Of a stretch of 64,000 nucleotides of DNA, positions 25,787 to 34,452 are shown in pieces. The translations under genes were made by a program, and so were the position numbers. How positions within the stretch are numbered: position 1 is the first letter of the stretch; each line of letters starts with the position of its first letter. The DNA is from Syntrophaceae bacterium UBA2210 (lineage in GTDB: Bacteria > Desulfobacterota > Syntrophia > Syntrophales > UBA2210): contig DCUQ01000009.1 of NCBI GenBank assembly GCA_002327865.1, positions 380,442 to 444,441 of the forward strand. Reading direction: 5' to 3'. The notes under the pieces are model-generated. The model ran no database searches. It was not told the origin of the DNA and saw only the letters and a list, made by a program, of their open reading frames with translations.

Positions 25787-27083
25787 CTATCCTCCCGATG
25801 ATTTTTTCTTTGATCATGTGTTCACCTATAACCGGTACTATATGATTTGTGAGCGACAGATCACCTTCGGGTATCAGTACCGGTATATAATTATCTGAAA
25901 ATCCCTTTGTGTAACCTGTTTCCTTATCCTTGTTTCCCTCTACTAGAACGGAGAGTGTTTTTCCTGTAAATCCGCTGTTGAAAGTTATTCTCTTACGGTT
26001 ACCGATATCCCGCAGTATAGCAGCACGTTCTTTCCTTACCGATTTTTCAACCTGACCGGGAAGCGAGGCGGCCTGTGTCCCGGGACGCTGAGAGTAGGGG
26101 AATACGTGGAGATACGCAAGCCGCAGATTCTCAATGAAACCGGCGGTATTCCGGAATTCTTCTTCCCCCTCGCCGGGAAACCCCGTTATTACATCTGTTC
26201 CTATTGCAAGTTCCGGGATTGCGGCATTCAGCCTTTTTACAAGATCTTCAAACAACGCCGTATTGTACGGCCGTTTCATTAACTTCATTATATTATCATC
26301 GCCGCTCTGGAGCGATATATGGAGATGCCTGCATATTATTTTTGAACTGCGTATATGATCGATCATATCCTCTGATATTTCGGTCGGGTTAATCGAACTT
26401 ACGCGCAGCCGCTCGAGGGTGGTGTCATTTTCTATCTGTGCCAGCATATTCAGCAGATTCGATGGAGGGGAAAGATCAAGGCCGTATTTGCCGATGTTAA
26501 TCCCGGTGAGGATAATCTCCCTGTGACCGGCTTTCGTCAAACTCTTTATCTGTCTGATCACATCCTCCTGCGGAAGGCTTCTGCTTCGTCCCCTGGCGTA
26601 GGGTATAATGCAGTAACTGCAGAAGGCGTTGCATCCATCCTGTATCTTCAGATATGCCCGGGTTTGCAGGGGAAATGCCGTTACCGGCAGATGAGAGAAT
26701 GTTTTCTTCATGCTTATATCGCTGACATTAATCTGCTGTTCGCGTGTAATGGTTTTTATTATTGATGGAAGCTTCTCTTTCATCTCCGTCCCCGCTACCA
26801 GAGATACCCCGGGAAGCCGGGCAAGTTCCTGCGGTGCGATCTGCGCATAACATCCTGTTACGATAATGGGTGCCGACGGATTTGTCCTGTGAGCTCTTCT
26901 TACAAGTTGTCGTGACTGGAAATCGGTTTTTGCGGTTACCGTGCAGGTGTTGACGATGTACAGATCGGCCTTGGAAGTAAATGGAACGACAGAGATCCCC
27001 TCCGTCTCCATTTTTTCGATAATGCCTGCCGATTCATAATGATTTACCTTGCACCCGAGCGTAGCCACGGCAACACTAATCAT
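25773..27083 (-). CDS. mtaB: tRNA t6A37 methylthiotransferase MtaB
   Basis: A 436-residue methylthiotransferase starting at 27083, with GGAG upstream and an eight-base overlap with mnmA; a longer frame to 27122 is less likely. The N-terminal domain has LGCKVNHYESAG and further Cys at NTCTVT and GCYAQ, which bind the auxiliary cluster. The radical SAM motif is CNAFCSYC in KIQDGCNAFCSYCIIPYARGRSRS. A TRAM-like C-terminal segment follows. The first Cys context LGCKVN distinguishes MtaB from MiaB and RimO. It converts t6A37 to ms2t6A37 in tRNAs reading ANN codons. Confidence 0.94.
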   Translation of the reverse strand: MISVAVATLGCKVNHYESAGIIEKMETEGISVVPFTSKADLYIVNTCTVTAKTDFQSRQLVRRAHRTNPSAPIIVTGCYAQIAPQELARLPGVSLVAGTEMKEKLPSIIKTITREQQINVSDISMKKTFSHLPVTAFPLQTRAYLKIQDGCNAFCSYCIIPYARGRSRSLPQEDVIRQIKSLTKAGHREIILTGINIGKYGLDLSPPSNLLNMLAQIENDTTLERLRVSSINPTEISEDMIDHIRSSKIICRHLHISLQSGDDNIMKLMKRPYNTALFEDLVKRLNAAIPELAIGTDVITGFPGEGEEEFRNTAGFIENLRLAYLHVFPYSQRPGTQAASLPGQVEKSVRKERAAILRDIGNRKRITFNSGFTGKTLSVLVEGNKDKETGYTKGFSDNYIPVLIPEGDLSLTNHIVPVIGEHMIKEKIIGRIDADG

Positions 27084-28125
27084 CACGCAGTCTCCTCTCG
27101 ATCCAGCCGCCGCCTGTGACATATTCCCCCTGATAGAAAACCGCCGCCTGTCCGGGAGCCACTGCTTTTTGCGGTGTCTTGAATCTGACGCGCACCCTTT
27201 TGTCCCCCAGAAAAGTAATCTCGGAATCTACACCCCGGTGGCGGTACCGTATATGTGTCCTGGCTTGAAGTACACCTCGGGGGACGGTATCGGAAGAGAC
27301 CCAGCAACAATCCGTTGCGATGAGCCCGTGTGTAAATTGATCTTCCTCTCTCCCTACGATCACTTCATTTTTTTGGGTGTCTATCTCCAGCACGTAGTAA
27401 GGGCGTTCGGAGGCTATATTCAGTCCCTTCCTCTGCCCTATGGTTACCGAGTGTATCCCCTTGTGCTTTCCCACGACGTTTCCTGCTTCGTCTACTATGT
27501 TGCCTGGTTTGGGTAGGGCAACGGGATAATGTTCAAGGAACTCCCTGTAGTTATCATCAGGAACAAAGCAGATCTCCTGACTTTCCCTGCCTGACGGCAA
27601 CTTCAGATCGGATGCTATTTTTTTGATGTCCTCCTTTGTCTTATCGCCGTTGGGAAATATCAGGCTCCGAAGTTCCTCCTCCCCGAGCTGGAAGAGGAAA
27701 TAAGATTGATCTTTATCGTTATCGATACCCTTAAGAAGCCGGAAACTGTTTCCTTCTTCCCTTTTTTCTGTGCGTGCGTAATGACCGGTAGCTATATAAT
27801 CGAACCCTCTTTTCCGTGCCTCTTCCAGTAAGTATCTGAATTTTATCTTTTTGTTACATACAATACATGGATTAGGGGTTCTACCTTTCAGATAGTCACC
27901 GACGAAATAATCCACTACATTTTCCCTGAATGAAGATTTGATGTCGAGCGTATGAAGCGGAAAGTGCAGTTTCCCGGCAACGGCTGCCGCGTCCTTCTCG
28001 TTTCCCCCGGGAAATCCGTTCTGTATGTACAGGCCTTCTACACGATATCCCCTTTCTTCAAGGATCGCTGCGGCGACGGCACTGTCGATGCCCCCGCTTA
28101 TGCCTACAAGCGCGCTTTTTGCCAA
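27076..28125 (-). CDS. mnmA: tRNA-specific 2-thiouridylase MnmA
   Basis: A 349-residue enzyme of the usual length. The PP-loop is SGGIDSAVAAAIL, followed by the flexible TPNPCIVCNKKIKF with the first catalytic Cys, and ESQEICFVPDDNY with the second. It activates U34 of Glu, Gln and Lys tRNAs as an adenylate and replaces oxygen with sulfur. It is the first gene of a six-gene unit (mnmA-mtaB-rnc-radical SAM-era-der) whose members share tRNA or ribosome maturation as a theme. Confidence 0.96.
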   Translation of the reverse strand: MAKSALVGISGGIDSAVAAAILEERGYRVEGLYIQNGFPGGNEKDAAAVAGKLHFPLHTLDIKSSFRENVVDYFVGDYLKGRTPNPCIVCNKKIKFRYLLEEARKRGFDYIATGHYARTEKREEGNSFRLLKGIDNDKDQSYFLFQLGEEELRSLIFPNGDKTKEDIKKIASDLKLPSGRESQEICFVPDDNYREFLEHYPVALPKPGNIVDEAGNVVGKHKGIHSVTIGQRKGLNIASERPYYVLEIDTQKNEVIVGREEDQFTHGLIATDCCWVSSDTVPRGVLQARTHIRYRHRGVDSEITFLGDKRVRVRFKTPQKAVAPGQAAVFYQGEYVTGGGWIERRLRDD

Positions 28126-28351
28126 ACCCGTTAGTTCCTCTCAACTATTTGAAGATATTATTATTTTTATATCGATCCAAGATATCCTATTTGCTTGATA
28201 ATTTCAAGTGCAAGTAATAACGATATTCCTTTGGTACAGGAAAAATATGAGTTGAATCACGGGTGAGATTAAGGTAGACAAATTACCGTGGAAAGATAGC
28301 TTTCTGGTATTGTAACCGTTTCTGGTACCTTACGGAGAATAATCGGGAATT

Positions 28352-29236
28352 ATGATCAAAAGGAAGGAAGCGGTGAGTCATATGGCATGTACCGTCCCGG
28401 ATGTCAGGGTGGAGGAAGATTATATTACGGTCTCCGACGGTGTTGCGCTAAGGACGATTGATTTTGTACCACCGTGTGACACACCCGAAAGCCCGATGGT
28501 TGTCTTTATAGCCGGATGGATTTCGCACATCGACGGCTGGAAGGGTGTTCTGCGGAAACTCACCCCTCGTTACAGGACGCTTTATGTGGAAACAAGGGAA
28601 AAAGTCAGCACCAGGCTTCCGGGGCACACATGTGTGGATTTTTCCATGCCCCGTATGAGCCGTGATATCGGCGAGGTTCTTGGAGATAAGGTTTCGCAGG
28701 AGAAGCCATTCTGCTTTGCAGGCAGTTCACTGGGATCGACTGTTATTTTAGACTACCTGAGCATGGGATTGAGACAGCCGGAATATTCTTTTCTGATAGC
28801 TCCAATATGTGAACTGACCTACCCTTTCTGGCTTCCTCTGTTGCTCAGGCCATTGCCGACTTCCCTGTATACCGCGATCAAGCCTTTTTTAAAATGGTAT
28901 TTGCGCAATATCAGACTGGATAAGCACAGAGAACCGGAACAGGTAAAAAAGTACGAAAGCACTCTGGACGCCGCCGAACCCGGGAGGCTGAAAGCCAACG
29001 CATTCGCTATAAAGGATTACAGCCTGTGGGAAAAACTGCCGGATGTCAGATCTCCGGTGCTGATAATCGGTGCAAAGAGTGATACACTGCATGGACCGGA
29101 CGTTATGAACAGGATGCTGAAACTGATATCCGATGCGGATATGGAAATGATGTCCAGTAACAGAGAAACACACAGTGAAAAGATGGGGGAATTGATCGTT
29201 GATCGCATCAACGGGTTAACTATACGCAAGGGATGA
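28352..29236 (+). CDS. Alpha/beta-hydrolase-fold protein
   Basis: A 294-residue protein with the alpha/beta hydrolase layout: VVFIAGWISHIDGWKGVLRKL near the first strand-loop, the nucleophile elbow GSSLGS (Ser in FCFAGSSLGSTVILDY) near residue 130, and a late SPVLIIGAKSDTLHG that usually holds the catalytic Asp. The expected His could be in SNRETHSEKM. The substrate is unknown; a lipid-like or ester substrate is possible given the hydrophobic cap (PFWLPLLLRPLPTSLYTAI). It leads two further short genes with tight spacing. Confidence 0.75.
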   Translation: MIKRKEAVSHMACTVPDVRVEEDYITVSDGVALRTIDFVPPCDTPESPMVVFIAGWISHIDGWKGVLRKLTPRYRTLYVETREKVSTRLPGHTCVDFSMPRMSRDIGEVLGDKVSQEKPFCFAGSSLGSTVILDYLSMGLRQPEYSFLIAPICELTYPFWLPLLLRPLPTSLYTAIKPFLKWYLRNIRLDKHREPEQVKKYESTLDAAEPGRLKANAFAIKDYSLWEKLPDVRSPVLIIGAKSDTLHGPDVMNRMLKLISDADMEMMSSNRETHSEKMGELIVDRINGLTIRKG

Positions 29237-29239
29237 TAT

Positions 29240-29524
29240 ATGGCTTCGGATGTTAATGAAATTACGATAAGTTATGAAGAAGATGGCGTTGTATTAGTTA
29301 AAGAACTGGACAAGGTGATCCTGTCAAAAGGCGCATGGGCTACAATCATATTCAGATATCGGGACTGGAACCGTGCGAAGGGTGAGTATGGTCCCGAACG
29401 GTTTACAATCCGCCGGTACCGCAAGTTCGACAATGAATATCGTCAGCAGAGCAAATTCAATATTTCGAGTACGGATCAGGCCGCGAAACTTGTCGATGCA
29501 CTCAGCCGATGGATTGAAGCATAA
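29240..29524 (+). CDS. Conserved-looking small hypothetical protein
   Basis: A 94-residue soluble protein starting three bases after the hydrolase gene, with GGGATGATAT before its ATG. It is rich in aromatic and basic residues (WATIIFRYRDWNRAKGEYGPERFTIRRYRKF in the middle). I do not recognise a named domain; the alternation of charged and hydrophobic residues suggests a small beta-rich fold. Its place in a tight group of three plus-strand genes supports it being expressed. Confidence 0.65.
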   Translation: MASDVNEITISYEEDGVVLVKELDKVILSKGAWATIIFRYRDWNRAKGEYGPERFTIRRYRKFDNEYRQQSKFNISSTDQAAKLVDALSRWIEA

Positions 29525-29583
29525 GAGGTATATATGGTGACGTCGGCTCTTCGAGAGACTGTATATCCCGGGAGGTTTTAACT

Positions 29584-29889
29584 ATGGATAGTTTTGTTAA
29601 TTATATATTATCTCATCCGATAGCCCTTATCATACTTGCCGTCGTTACACTTTTACTGGTCTATTTTGTCGTCAAAGGCCTGCTCAAATTGATGCTGATA
29701 ACGGGCTTGGTTCTTATTGCTCTGTGCGGATACTATTATTATAAGGCGCCCGACGAATTCCCCGGTAACCTGAGGGAAATGGCCAGTCAGGTCGGTGATC
29801 ACGGTGAAGGGATGATAGAATCGGGGAAGAAGATAATAGAGAAGGGGAAGACCCTGGTCGATACGGTCGGCGAATCGGTTACAAAGTAA
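29584..29889 (+). CDS. Small membrane protein of unknown function
   Basis: A 101-residue protein with two closely spaced membrane segments (about residues 12-30 and 33-50, IALIILAVVTLLLVYFVV and LKLMLITGLVLIALCGYYYY) and an amphipathic C-terminal helix rich in Gly, Glu and Lys (EGMIESGKKIIEKGKTLVDTVGES). GGGAGG precedes the ATG. No family recognised. It may be an envelope-stress or scaffold-type peptide; that is a guess. Confidence 0.6.
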   Translation: MDSFVNYILSHPIALIILAVVTLLLVYFVVKGLLKLMLITGLVLIALCGYYYYKAPDEFPGNLREMASQVGDHGEGMIESGKKIIEKGKTLVDTVGESVTK

Positions 29890-29913
29890 AAATAATCCCA
29901 TGCGGATTATAAT

Positions 29914-30324
29914 TTACAGCAGGTTGATTTCCATCGCTCTCGCCGGGCAGGCCTTGACGCACAATGCGCAACCGTTGCATTTTTCGGGATTGAACAGAAC
30001 CTGCATGGTGTTCTTGTCGATATACAGAGCACCGGTTGTGCAGAAGGCCAGACAGGCGCCGCAATGTACGCATCTGTCCACATTCTGAATGACACTTTTT
30101 GAGAGGGGTTCGACATGGAGCCCCAGATCCTTCATATAGCGGATGGCCTGGTCGAAGTTCTTCTTCTTGCCGGTAAGGTCGAGGACCACCAGCCCCTCTC
30201 TGCGCGGTGACACGCGCGCCCTCATGATATTGAAAGCAAGGTCAAAATCTTTTACGAGGGTATATACTACCGGCTTGTCGACAATATCCGCCTCATAGCG
30301 AATGACTATCTTTTTTGAATACAT
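29914..30324 (-). CDS. NIL domain plus 2[4Fe-4S] ferredoxin protein
   Basis: A 136-residue protein starting at 30324 after GGAGG; an in-frame TTG upstream is ignored. Residues 1-70 form a NIL domain (the regulatory domain also seen in methionine importers). Two Cys clusters follow: CVHCGACLAFC and CNGCALCVKAC, each with a distant Cys-Pro or Cys-Thr, giving two 4Fe-4S clusters. Fused NIL-ferredoxins work with a DUF39 protein in the anaerobic route from aspartate semialdehyde to homocysteine, as in Methanosarcina. No DUF39 gene lies in this window, so that role here is inferred. Confidence 0.87.
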   Translation of the reverse strand: MYSKKIVIRYEADIVDKPVVYTLVKDFDLAFNIMRARVSPRREGLVVLDLTGKKKNFDQAIRYMKDLGLHVEPLSKSVIQNVDRCVHCGACLAFCTTGALYIDKNTMQVLFNPEKCNGCALCVKACPARAMEINLL

Positions 30325-30380
30325 TTCGAAACCAACCTCCAATTACCCGATTATCCTAATTTCACAGGAGAGTCAAGCAG

Positions 30381-30857
30381 CTAATCGCCGAGCAATGTGT
30401 CCCAGTCAAAGGACGTAAACGTCTCGCTGAGTGAGTGGTCATCATCCACGATATTATATCGCAGGTTTTGAAAAACCTCTTCGGCAATGTCGTGAACCGG
30501 GTCTGGCGGCACGATATCATCCCGGCTGCCATGATACAGTATAACGGGCGACTTGATTGCCGTTGACCGATACGGGCTGAAATCTTCCAGATTGAGGGCC
30601 GGAGCCAGAAGGATAAGCCGTTTTATCCGATCTTCATTGTTGCAGGCATAGATCGCCGCCATCAGACCTCCATAGCTTGAGCCTACCAATATGATATCCT
30701 TTTTATCTGCAAGTATTCTGCAGAGTTTGGACATCCTGTTTTCCAGGTCCCCGGGATAATCCTCTATGATCATATCGGGATACTTTTCCCTGAAAAAAGT
30801 CCCCTTGTTTCCCCGACTGCTGCTATCGAGTCCATGCACAAAAACCCTGGTCACCAT
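30381..30857 (-). CDS. Small alpha/beta hydrolase
   Basis: A 158-residue protein starting at 30857 (MVTRVFVHGLDSSSRG); a longer frame to 30920 has no better site. It has the compact serine hydrolase layout: VHGLDSSSRG, the nucleophile elbow GSSYGG in IILVGSSYGGLMA, LLAPALNLEDF, and PVILYHGSRDDIVPP with the acidic residue, then DDDHSLSE with the likely His. It is similar to the YqiA-type short hydrolases. Substrate unknown. The Ser, Asp and His order is complete, so it should be active. Confidence 0.8.
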   Translation of the reverse strand: MVTRVFVHGLDSSSRGNKGTFFREKYPDMIIEDYPGDLENRMSKLCRILADKKDIILVGSSYGGLMAAIYACNNEDRIKRLILLAPALNLEDFSPYRSTAIKSPVILYHGSRDDIVPPDPVHDIAEEVFQNLRYNIVDDDHSLSETFTSFDWDTLLGD

Positions 30858-31040
30858 ATCCTTATCATCTCCCTTTTTCCGGTTAACGGAATTCATACTA
30901 TCCAGATAAGATTTTTGCAAGGATTCGTGATGGCAGACCTTGTCGGAGGCGGACGAAAAGAAGGTGGATGCCCGGCAAAGATATTGCTTTGATATTGCTT
31001 ATTGTGCTACAAGCCCTCCGAATATAAGGAGGCGGTTACA

Positions 31041-32279
31041 ATGATCAAAGTGACTCCATTCAGAGCCGTTAGGCCGGTAAAACAATATGTGAAAGATGTT
31101 GCTTCGTATCCGTACGATGTTATTGATTCACGGGAGGCTAGAATACTGACCCGCGATAACGCGAAAAGCTTTCTGCGAGTTGTTAAATCGGAGGTTGATT
31201 TTCCTGATGATAACGTCGATTATGAAAAAGTGTATGAGAAAGCACGGGAAAATCTGTATGATTTTCTAGGAAACGGCATTTTATTTCAGGATGATAAGGA
31301 GAAATTTTATATCTATCGCCAGGCGATGGGCGGTCATGTCCAGTACGGGGTGGTCGCCTGTGTCGATGTTGCCGATTATGAATCGGGCCGTATCAAGAAA
31401 CATGAACTGACACGGAAGGACAAGGAGCTCGACAGAACAAGACATATAGACAGAGTAAATGCGCAGACCGGACCCGTATTTCTGACATATAAGGCTTCGA
31501 GCGCCATTGATATGACCGTCGAGTCTATCGTCAGAGAGCATCCCGAGTACGACTTTACGGCCGATGATGGAATCGCGCACAGCGTCTGGGTTGTGAATGA
31601 CGAAAATCTTATTGAAACGGTAAAACGGCAATTCGGGGAACTGGATTCGCTTTATATAGCCGATGGTCACCACAGAGCGGCATCGGCGGCAGCGGTTGCC
31701 GGCATTCGCAGGAAAGATGATGCCGATCCAGGTCGGGAGAAGGAATACAACCGTATAATGGTCGTTATATTTCCCCATGACCAGCTTAATGTTATGGATT
31801 ACAATAGGTTAATCAGCGATCTGGGGGGGCTTGACGAAGAAACATTCATCAGGAGAGTTCGGGAAAGATTTATCATTACGGATGATTTCCGGGAAAGATC
31901 GCCTCAGCGGAAAGGCGAGTTCGGAATGTATATGAACGGTGTCTGGCGCAGGCTGCAGGCGGCGGAAGGCGATGCGGATGAGAATGATCCTGTCGCTATG
32001 CTGGATGTATCCATACTTCAGAATCGCCTGTTGAAGCCGGTGCTGGGTATCGATGATCCGACCACCGATGACAGGATACGTTTCGTCGGCGGCATACGAG
32101 GGATGACCGAACTGGAAAAGCTCGTGGATTCGGGTAATTGTGCGGTGGCGTTTTCGATGTATCCCACAACAGTGGAGCAGCTTATGGCGGTTGCGGACGA
32201 GGGGAAAATCATGCCGCCTAAATCTACCTGGTTCGAGCCGAAGCTCCGCAGCGGAATATTTGTGCATCTGCTGGATTGA
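31041..32279 (+). CDS. DUF1015 family protein
   Basis: A 412-residue protein starting at 31041, nine bases after AAGGAGGC; the longer frame to 31002 is unlikely. It has the DUF1015 pattern: VTPFRAVRPVKQYVKDVASYPYDVIDSREAR at the start, RKDKELDRTRHIDRVNAQTGPVF, YIADGHHRAASAA, and VAFSMYPTTVEQLMAVADEGKIMPPKSTWFEPK at the end. The last lines are shared with a family whose function is unknown but which is often beside serine or phosphoserine genes. GHHR and the conserved His/Arg-rich stretch look like an active site. No such neighbour is present here. Confidence 0.85.
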   Translation: MIKVTPFRAVRPVKQYVKDVASYPYDVIDSREARILTRDNAKSFLRVVKSEVDFPDDNVDYEKVYEKARENLYDFLGNGILFQDDKEKFYIYRQAMGGHVQYGVVACVDVADYESGRIKKHELTRKDKELDRTRHIDRVNAQTGPVFLTYKASSAIDMTVESIVREHPEYDFTADDGIAHSVWVVNDENLIETVKRQFGELDSLYIADGHHRAASAAAVAGIRRKDDADPGREKEYNRIMVVIFPHDQLNVMDYNRLISDLGGLDEETFIRRVRERFIITDDFRERSPQRKGEFGMYMNGVWRRLQAAEGDADENDPVAMLDVSILQNRLLKPVLGIDDPTTDDRIRFVGGIRGMTELEKLVDSGNCAVAFSMYPTTVEQLMAVADEGKIMPPKSTWFEPKLRSGIFVHLLD

Positions 32280-32342
32280 CCGGTGTCGGCGCTCCGTATG
32301 CGGCTTGAGCTCTAAAAAGATAAGAGCTCCGTGGGGATAGCG

Positions 32343-32927
32343 ATGATTCGGGCGCATCTGATACAACTGATAGCTCTGACGGTGTTGCTTTTATGCGCAT
32401 CTGCGCCGGTACTGCATGCGGACATCTATATGTATGTCGATAAAGACGGTAATACCTGTTTTACAAATCTCGTGCCTCAAACCCCCCGATATAAGGTGAT
32501 CATAAAGGAGAGAAAACGATTCTTCGGACCGCGTTCGACAAGCATGTATGATACATACATCAGAGAAGCGTCTAGGATACATGATGTTTCCTTTTTGCTC
32601 TTGAAGGCCATCGTAAAGGTAGAATCGAATTTTAATCCGAAAGCGGTATCGAAAAAGGGTGCGAAAGGACTCATGCAGATAATGCCCTCCAATTTCAGGG
32701 AGCTTGGGATAAAAGACCCTTTCGACCCCAGGGAAAACATTATGGGAGGAGCACGTTACTTCAGGCAGCTATTAGACCGTTTCAACAATAATATTCATCT
32801 GGCACTTGCGGCTTATAATGCCGGTCCCGACAGCATCGAACCTTCCGGTGGCATCCCCCGGATACCTGAGACGGAAGACTACGTAAGGAAAGTGATGGCA
32901 TATTACGAGATGCTGCAGGAGGGATAA
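32343..32927 (+). CDS. Lytic murein transglycosylase, SLT family, with DUF4124-like N terminus
   Basis: A 194-residue secreted protein. I start it at 32343 after GGGGAT; a GTG four codons earlier is possible. A signal peptide ends near SAPVLHA. A short DUF4124-like segment follows (DIYMYVDKDGNTCFTN). Residues 70-190 are the SLT fold: LLLKAIVKVESNFNPKAVSKKGAKGLMQIMPSN, with catalytic Glu in KVESNFN, then ALAAYNAGPDSI. It cuts peptidoglycan to the anhydro form in the periplasm. A seven-base-pair hairpin at 32307-32329 lies just upstream of its ribosome-binding site. Confidence 0.9.
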   Translation: MIRAHLIQLIALTVLLLCASAPVLHADIYMYVDKDGNTCFTNLVPQTPRYKVIIKERKRFFGPRSTSMYDTYIREASRIHDVSFLLLKAIVKVESNFNPKAVSKKGAKGLMQIMPSNFRELGIKDPFDPRENIMGGARYFRQLLDRFNNNIHLALAAYNAGPDSIEPSGGIPRIPETEDYVRKVMAYYEMLQEG

Positions 32928-32940
32928 TGTTTCCGGAGCG

Positions 32941-34335
32941 TCAAGATTCCTGGGGAGTATGCGTGACGGTAGCCGACATTTCTTTTCGCAATCGGCTCAT
33001 CTCGATCTTTATCCAGAGAAATATGATAGAAAACGATATAATGTTTGATACGGGTTGCGCCATCCAGACACCGTCCAGACCGAAATAGCGGGGCATTATG
33101 TGGATCAGCGGCACCACAAACAGGAGTTGGCGGCCGAGCATAAGTATCATGGAAGCCACCCCTTTCCCCATGCCGAGCAGTATATTGATCCATACTATCA
33201 TCGGACCCGCGAGTATCTGAGTGGCGACATATATTCGCAATGCCGGGACGGCGATGGCCAGGAGTTCGGGGTCTACAGTGAAGATTGTCAGAAGGGGGCG
33301 GGCAAAGATTTCAATAAGCAGAAAACTGATACCTCCTATAATCGATGAAAAGATAGTGGCCACACGCGCTATTTCACTAATGCGGATGTAATTACGCGCA
33401 CCGTAATTAAACCCAGTCAGGGGCATCACCGCGTGCCCTATACCGAAAAGGAACATCATGAATATCCCGTTTATCCGGAATCCCAGCCCCATTGCAGCAA
33501 TTGCCAGATGATTGAAGCTTCCCAGTTTGTGGTTGTAAATCATAAGCACCGAGCTCATGGCTATATTGGTGATAAGCGATGGAAGACCTACGTGATAAAT
33601 CGGAATTATGATCGAATATTGCGGGATTATATCCCTGAAGCTTATATGATATTCGGAGTGCTGAGAGAAAAGAAAATAGAGGGACAGGAAGAAGGTCGAG
33701 AATTGGGCTGTCACGGTCGCAATGGCGGCTCCCCGGATTCCCATTTCCGGGAAGGGGCCCCATCCGAAAATAAAAAGCGGGTCGAGAACGGCGTTCAACA
33801 AGGCCGATGTTATGATGACGAACATAGGGATATTAGGGTTTCCCTCCGCTCGGAATAGGTAATCCGACATCATCGTGAAAAAAAGGAAGGGAGACCCGAA
33901 GACAACGACGACCAGATACTGCCTTGAAAGCGGTAGAATAATTTCCGTGGCGCCGAAGAAATTCAGTATAGGTTCGCAGAATATGGTACATGAAAAAATG
34001 ATAATCATTCCCAGAAACGCGGACAGAAAAATTATCTGACCCGCCGCCCCGTTCACCCGTGATTTTTCCCCCGCCCCCAGCATGCGGGATGCGAAAGAAC
34101 CAGCGCCCACACCAGTTCCGATCCCTATGCCTCCGAGGAGTATCTGTATGGGGAAACAGATGGTGAGTGCGGCGATGGACTCCGGGTTTATCTTGCTTAC
34201 CCAGAACGTGTCCACCACGTTGTACATCGCCATGACAAGCATCGCCGTGACCGATGGAAGACTCATTTTAAAAAGTAGAGAGCCTATCGAAGATTGTCCA
34301 AGGTCGAGGAGCTTTTTTTCTTTATTTGTCTTCAT
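32941..34335 (-). CDS. MATE-family efflux transporter
   Basis: A 464-residue inner-membrane protein with 12 predicted spans in two related halves. Family features are SSIGSLLFKMSLPSVTAMLVMAMYNVVDTFWVSKI, LLGGIGIGTGVGAGSFASRMLGAG, and MPLTGFNYGARN in the second half (the MATE signature region). Length and the opening GSLLFKMSLP are those of the DinF/NorM-like branch. These pumps use Na+ or H+ to move cationic drugs out. The gene is convergent with the transglycosylase (14 bases between them) and divergent from miaA. Confidence 0.92.
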   Translation of the reverse strand: MKTNKEKKLLDLGQSSIGSLLFKMSLPSVTAMLVMAMYNVVDTFWVSKINPESIAALTICFPIQILLGGIGIGTGVGAGSFASRMLGAGEKSRVNGAAGQIIFLSAFLGMIIIFSCTIFCEPILNFFGATEIILPLSRQYLVVVVFGSPFLFFTMMSDYLFRAEGNPNIPMFVIITSALLNAVLDPLFIFGWGPFPEMGIRGAAIATVTAQFSTFFLSLYFLFSQHSEYHISFRDIIPQYSIIIPIYHVGLPSLITNIAMSSVLMIYNHKLGSFNHLAIAAMGLGFRINGIFMMFLFGIGHAVMPLTGFNYGARNYIRISEIARVATIFSSIIGGISFLLIEIFARPLLTIFTVDPELLAIAVPALRIYVATQILAGPMIVWINILLGMGKGVASMILMLGRQLLFVVPLIHIMPRYFGLDGVWMAQPVSNIISFSIIFLWIKIEMSRLRKEMSATVTHTPQES

Positions 34336-34452
34336 ATGTTATATAGTAACAGTTCAATATCGGGGATGTCGCAGGGGGAACCGGGTGAAACGGGTTCACC
34401 GGATTTCAACTGGTGGCTAAGTAATACATGAAAAAAATTGATTCGTAAACAC

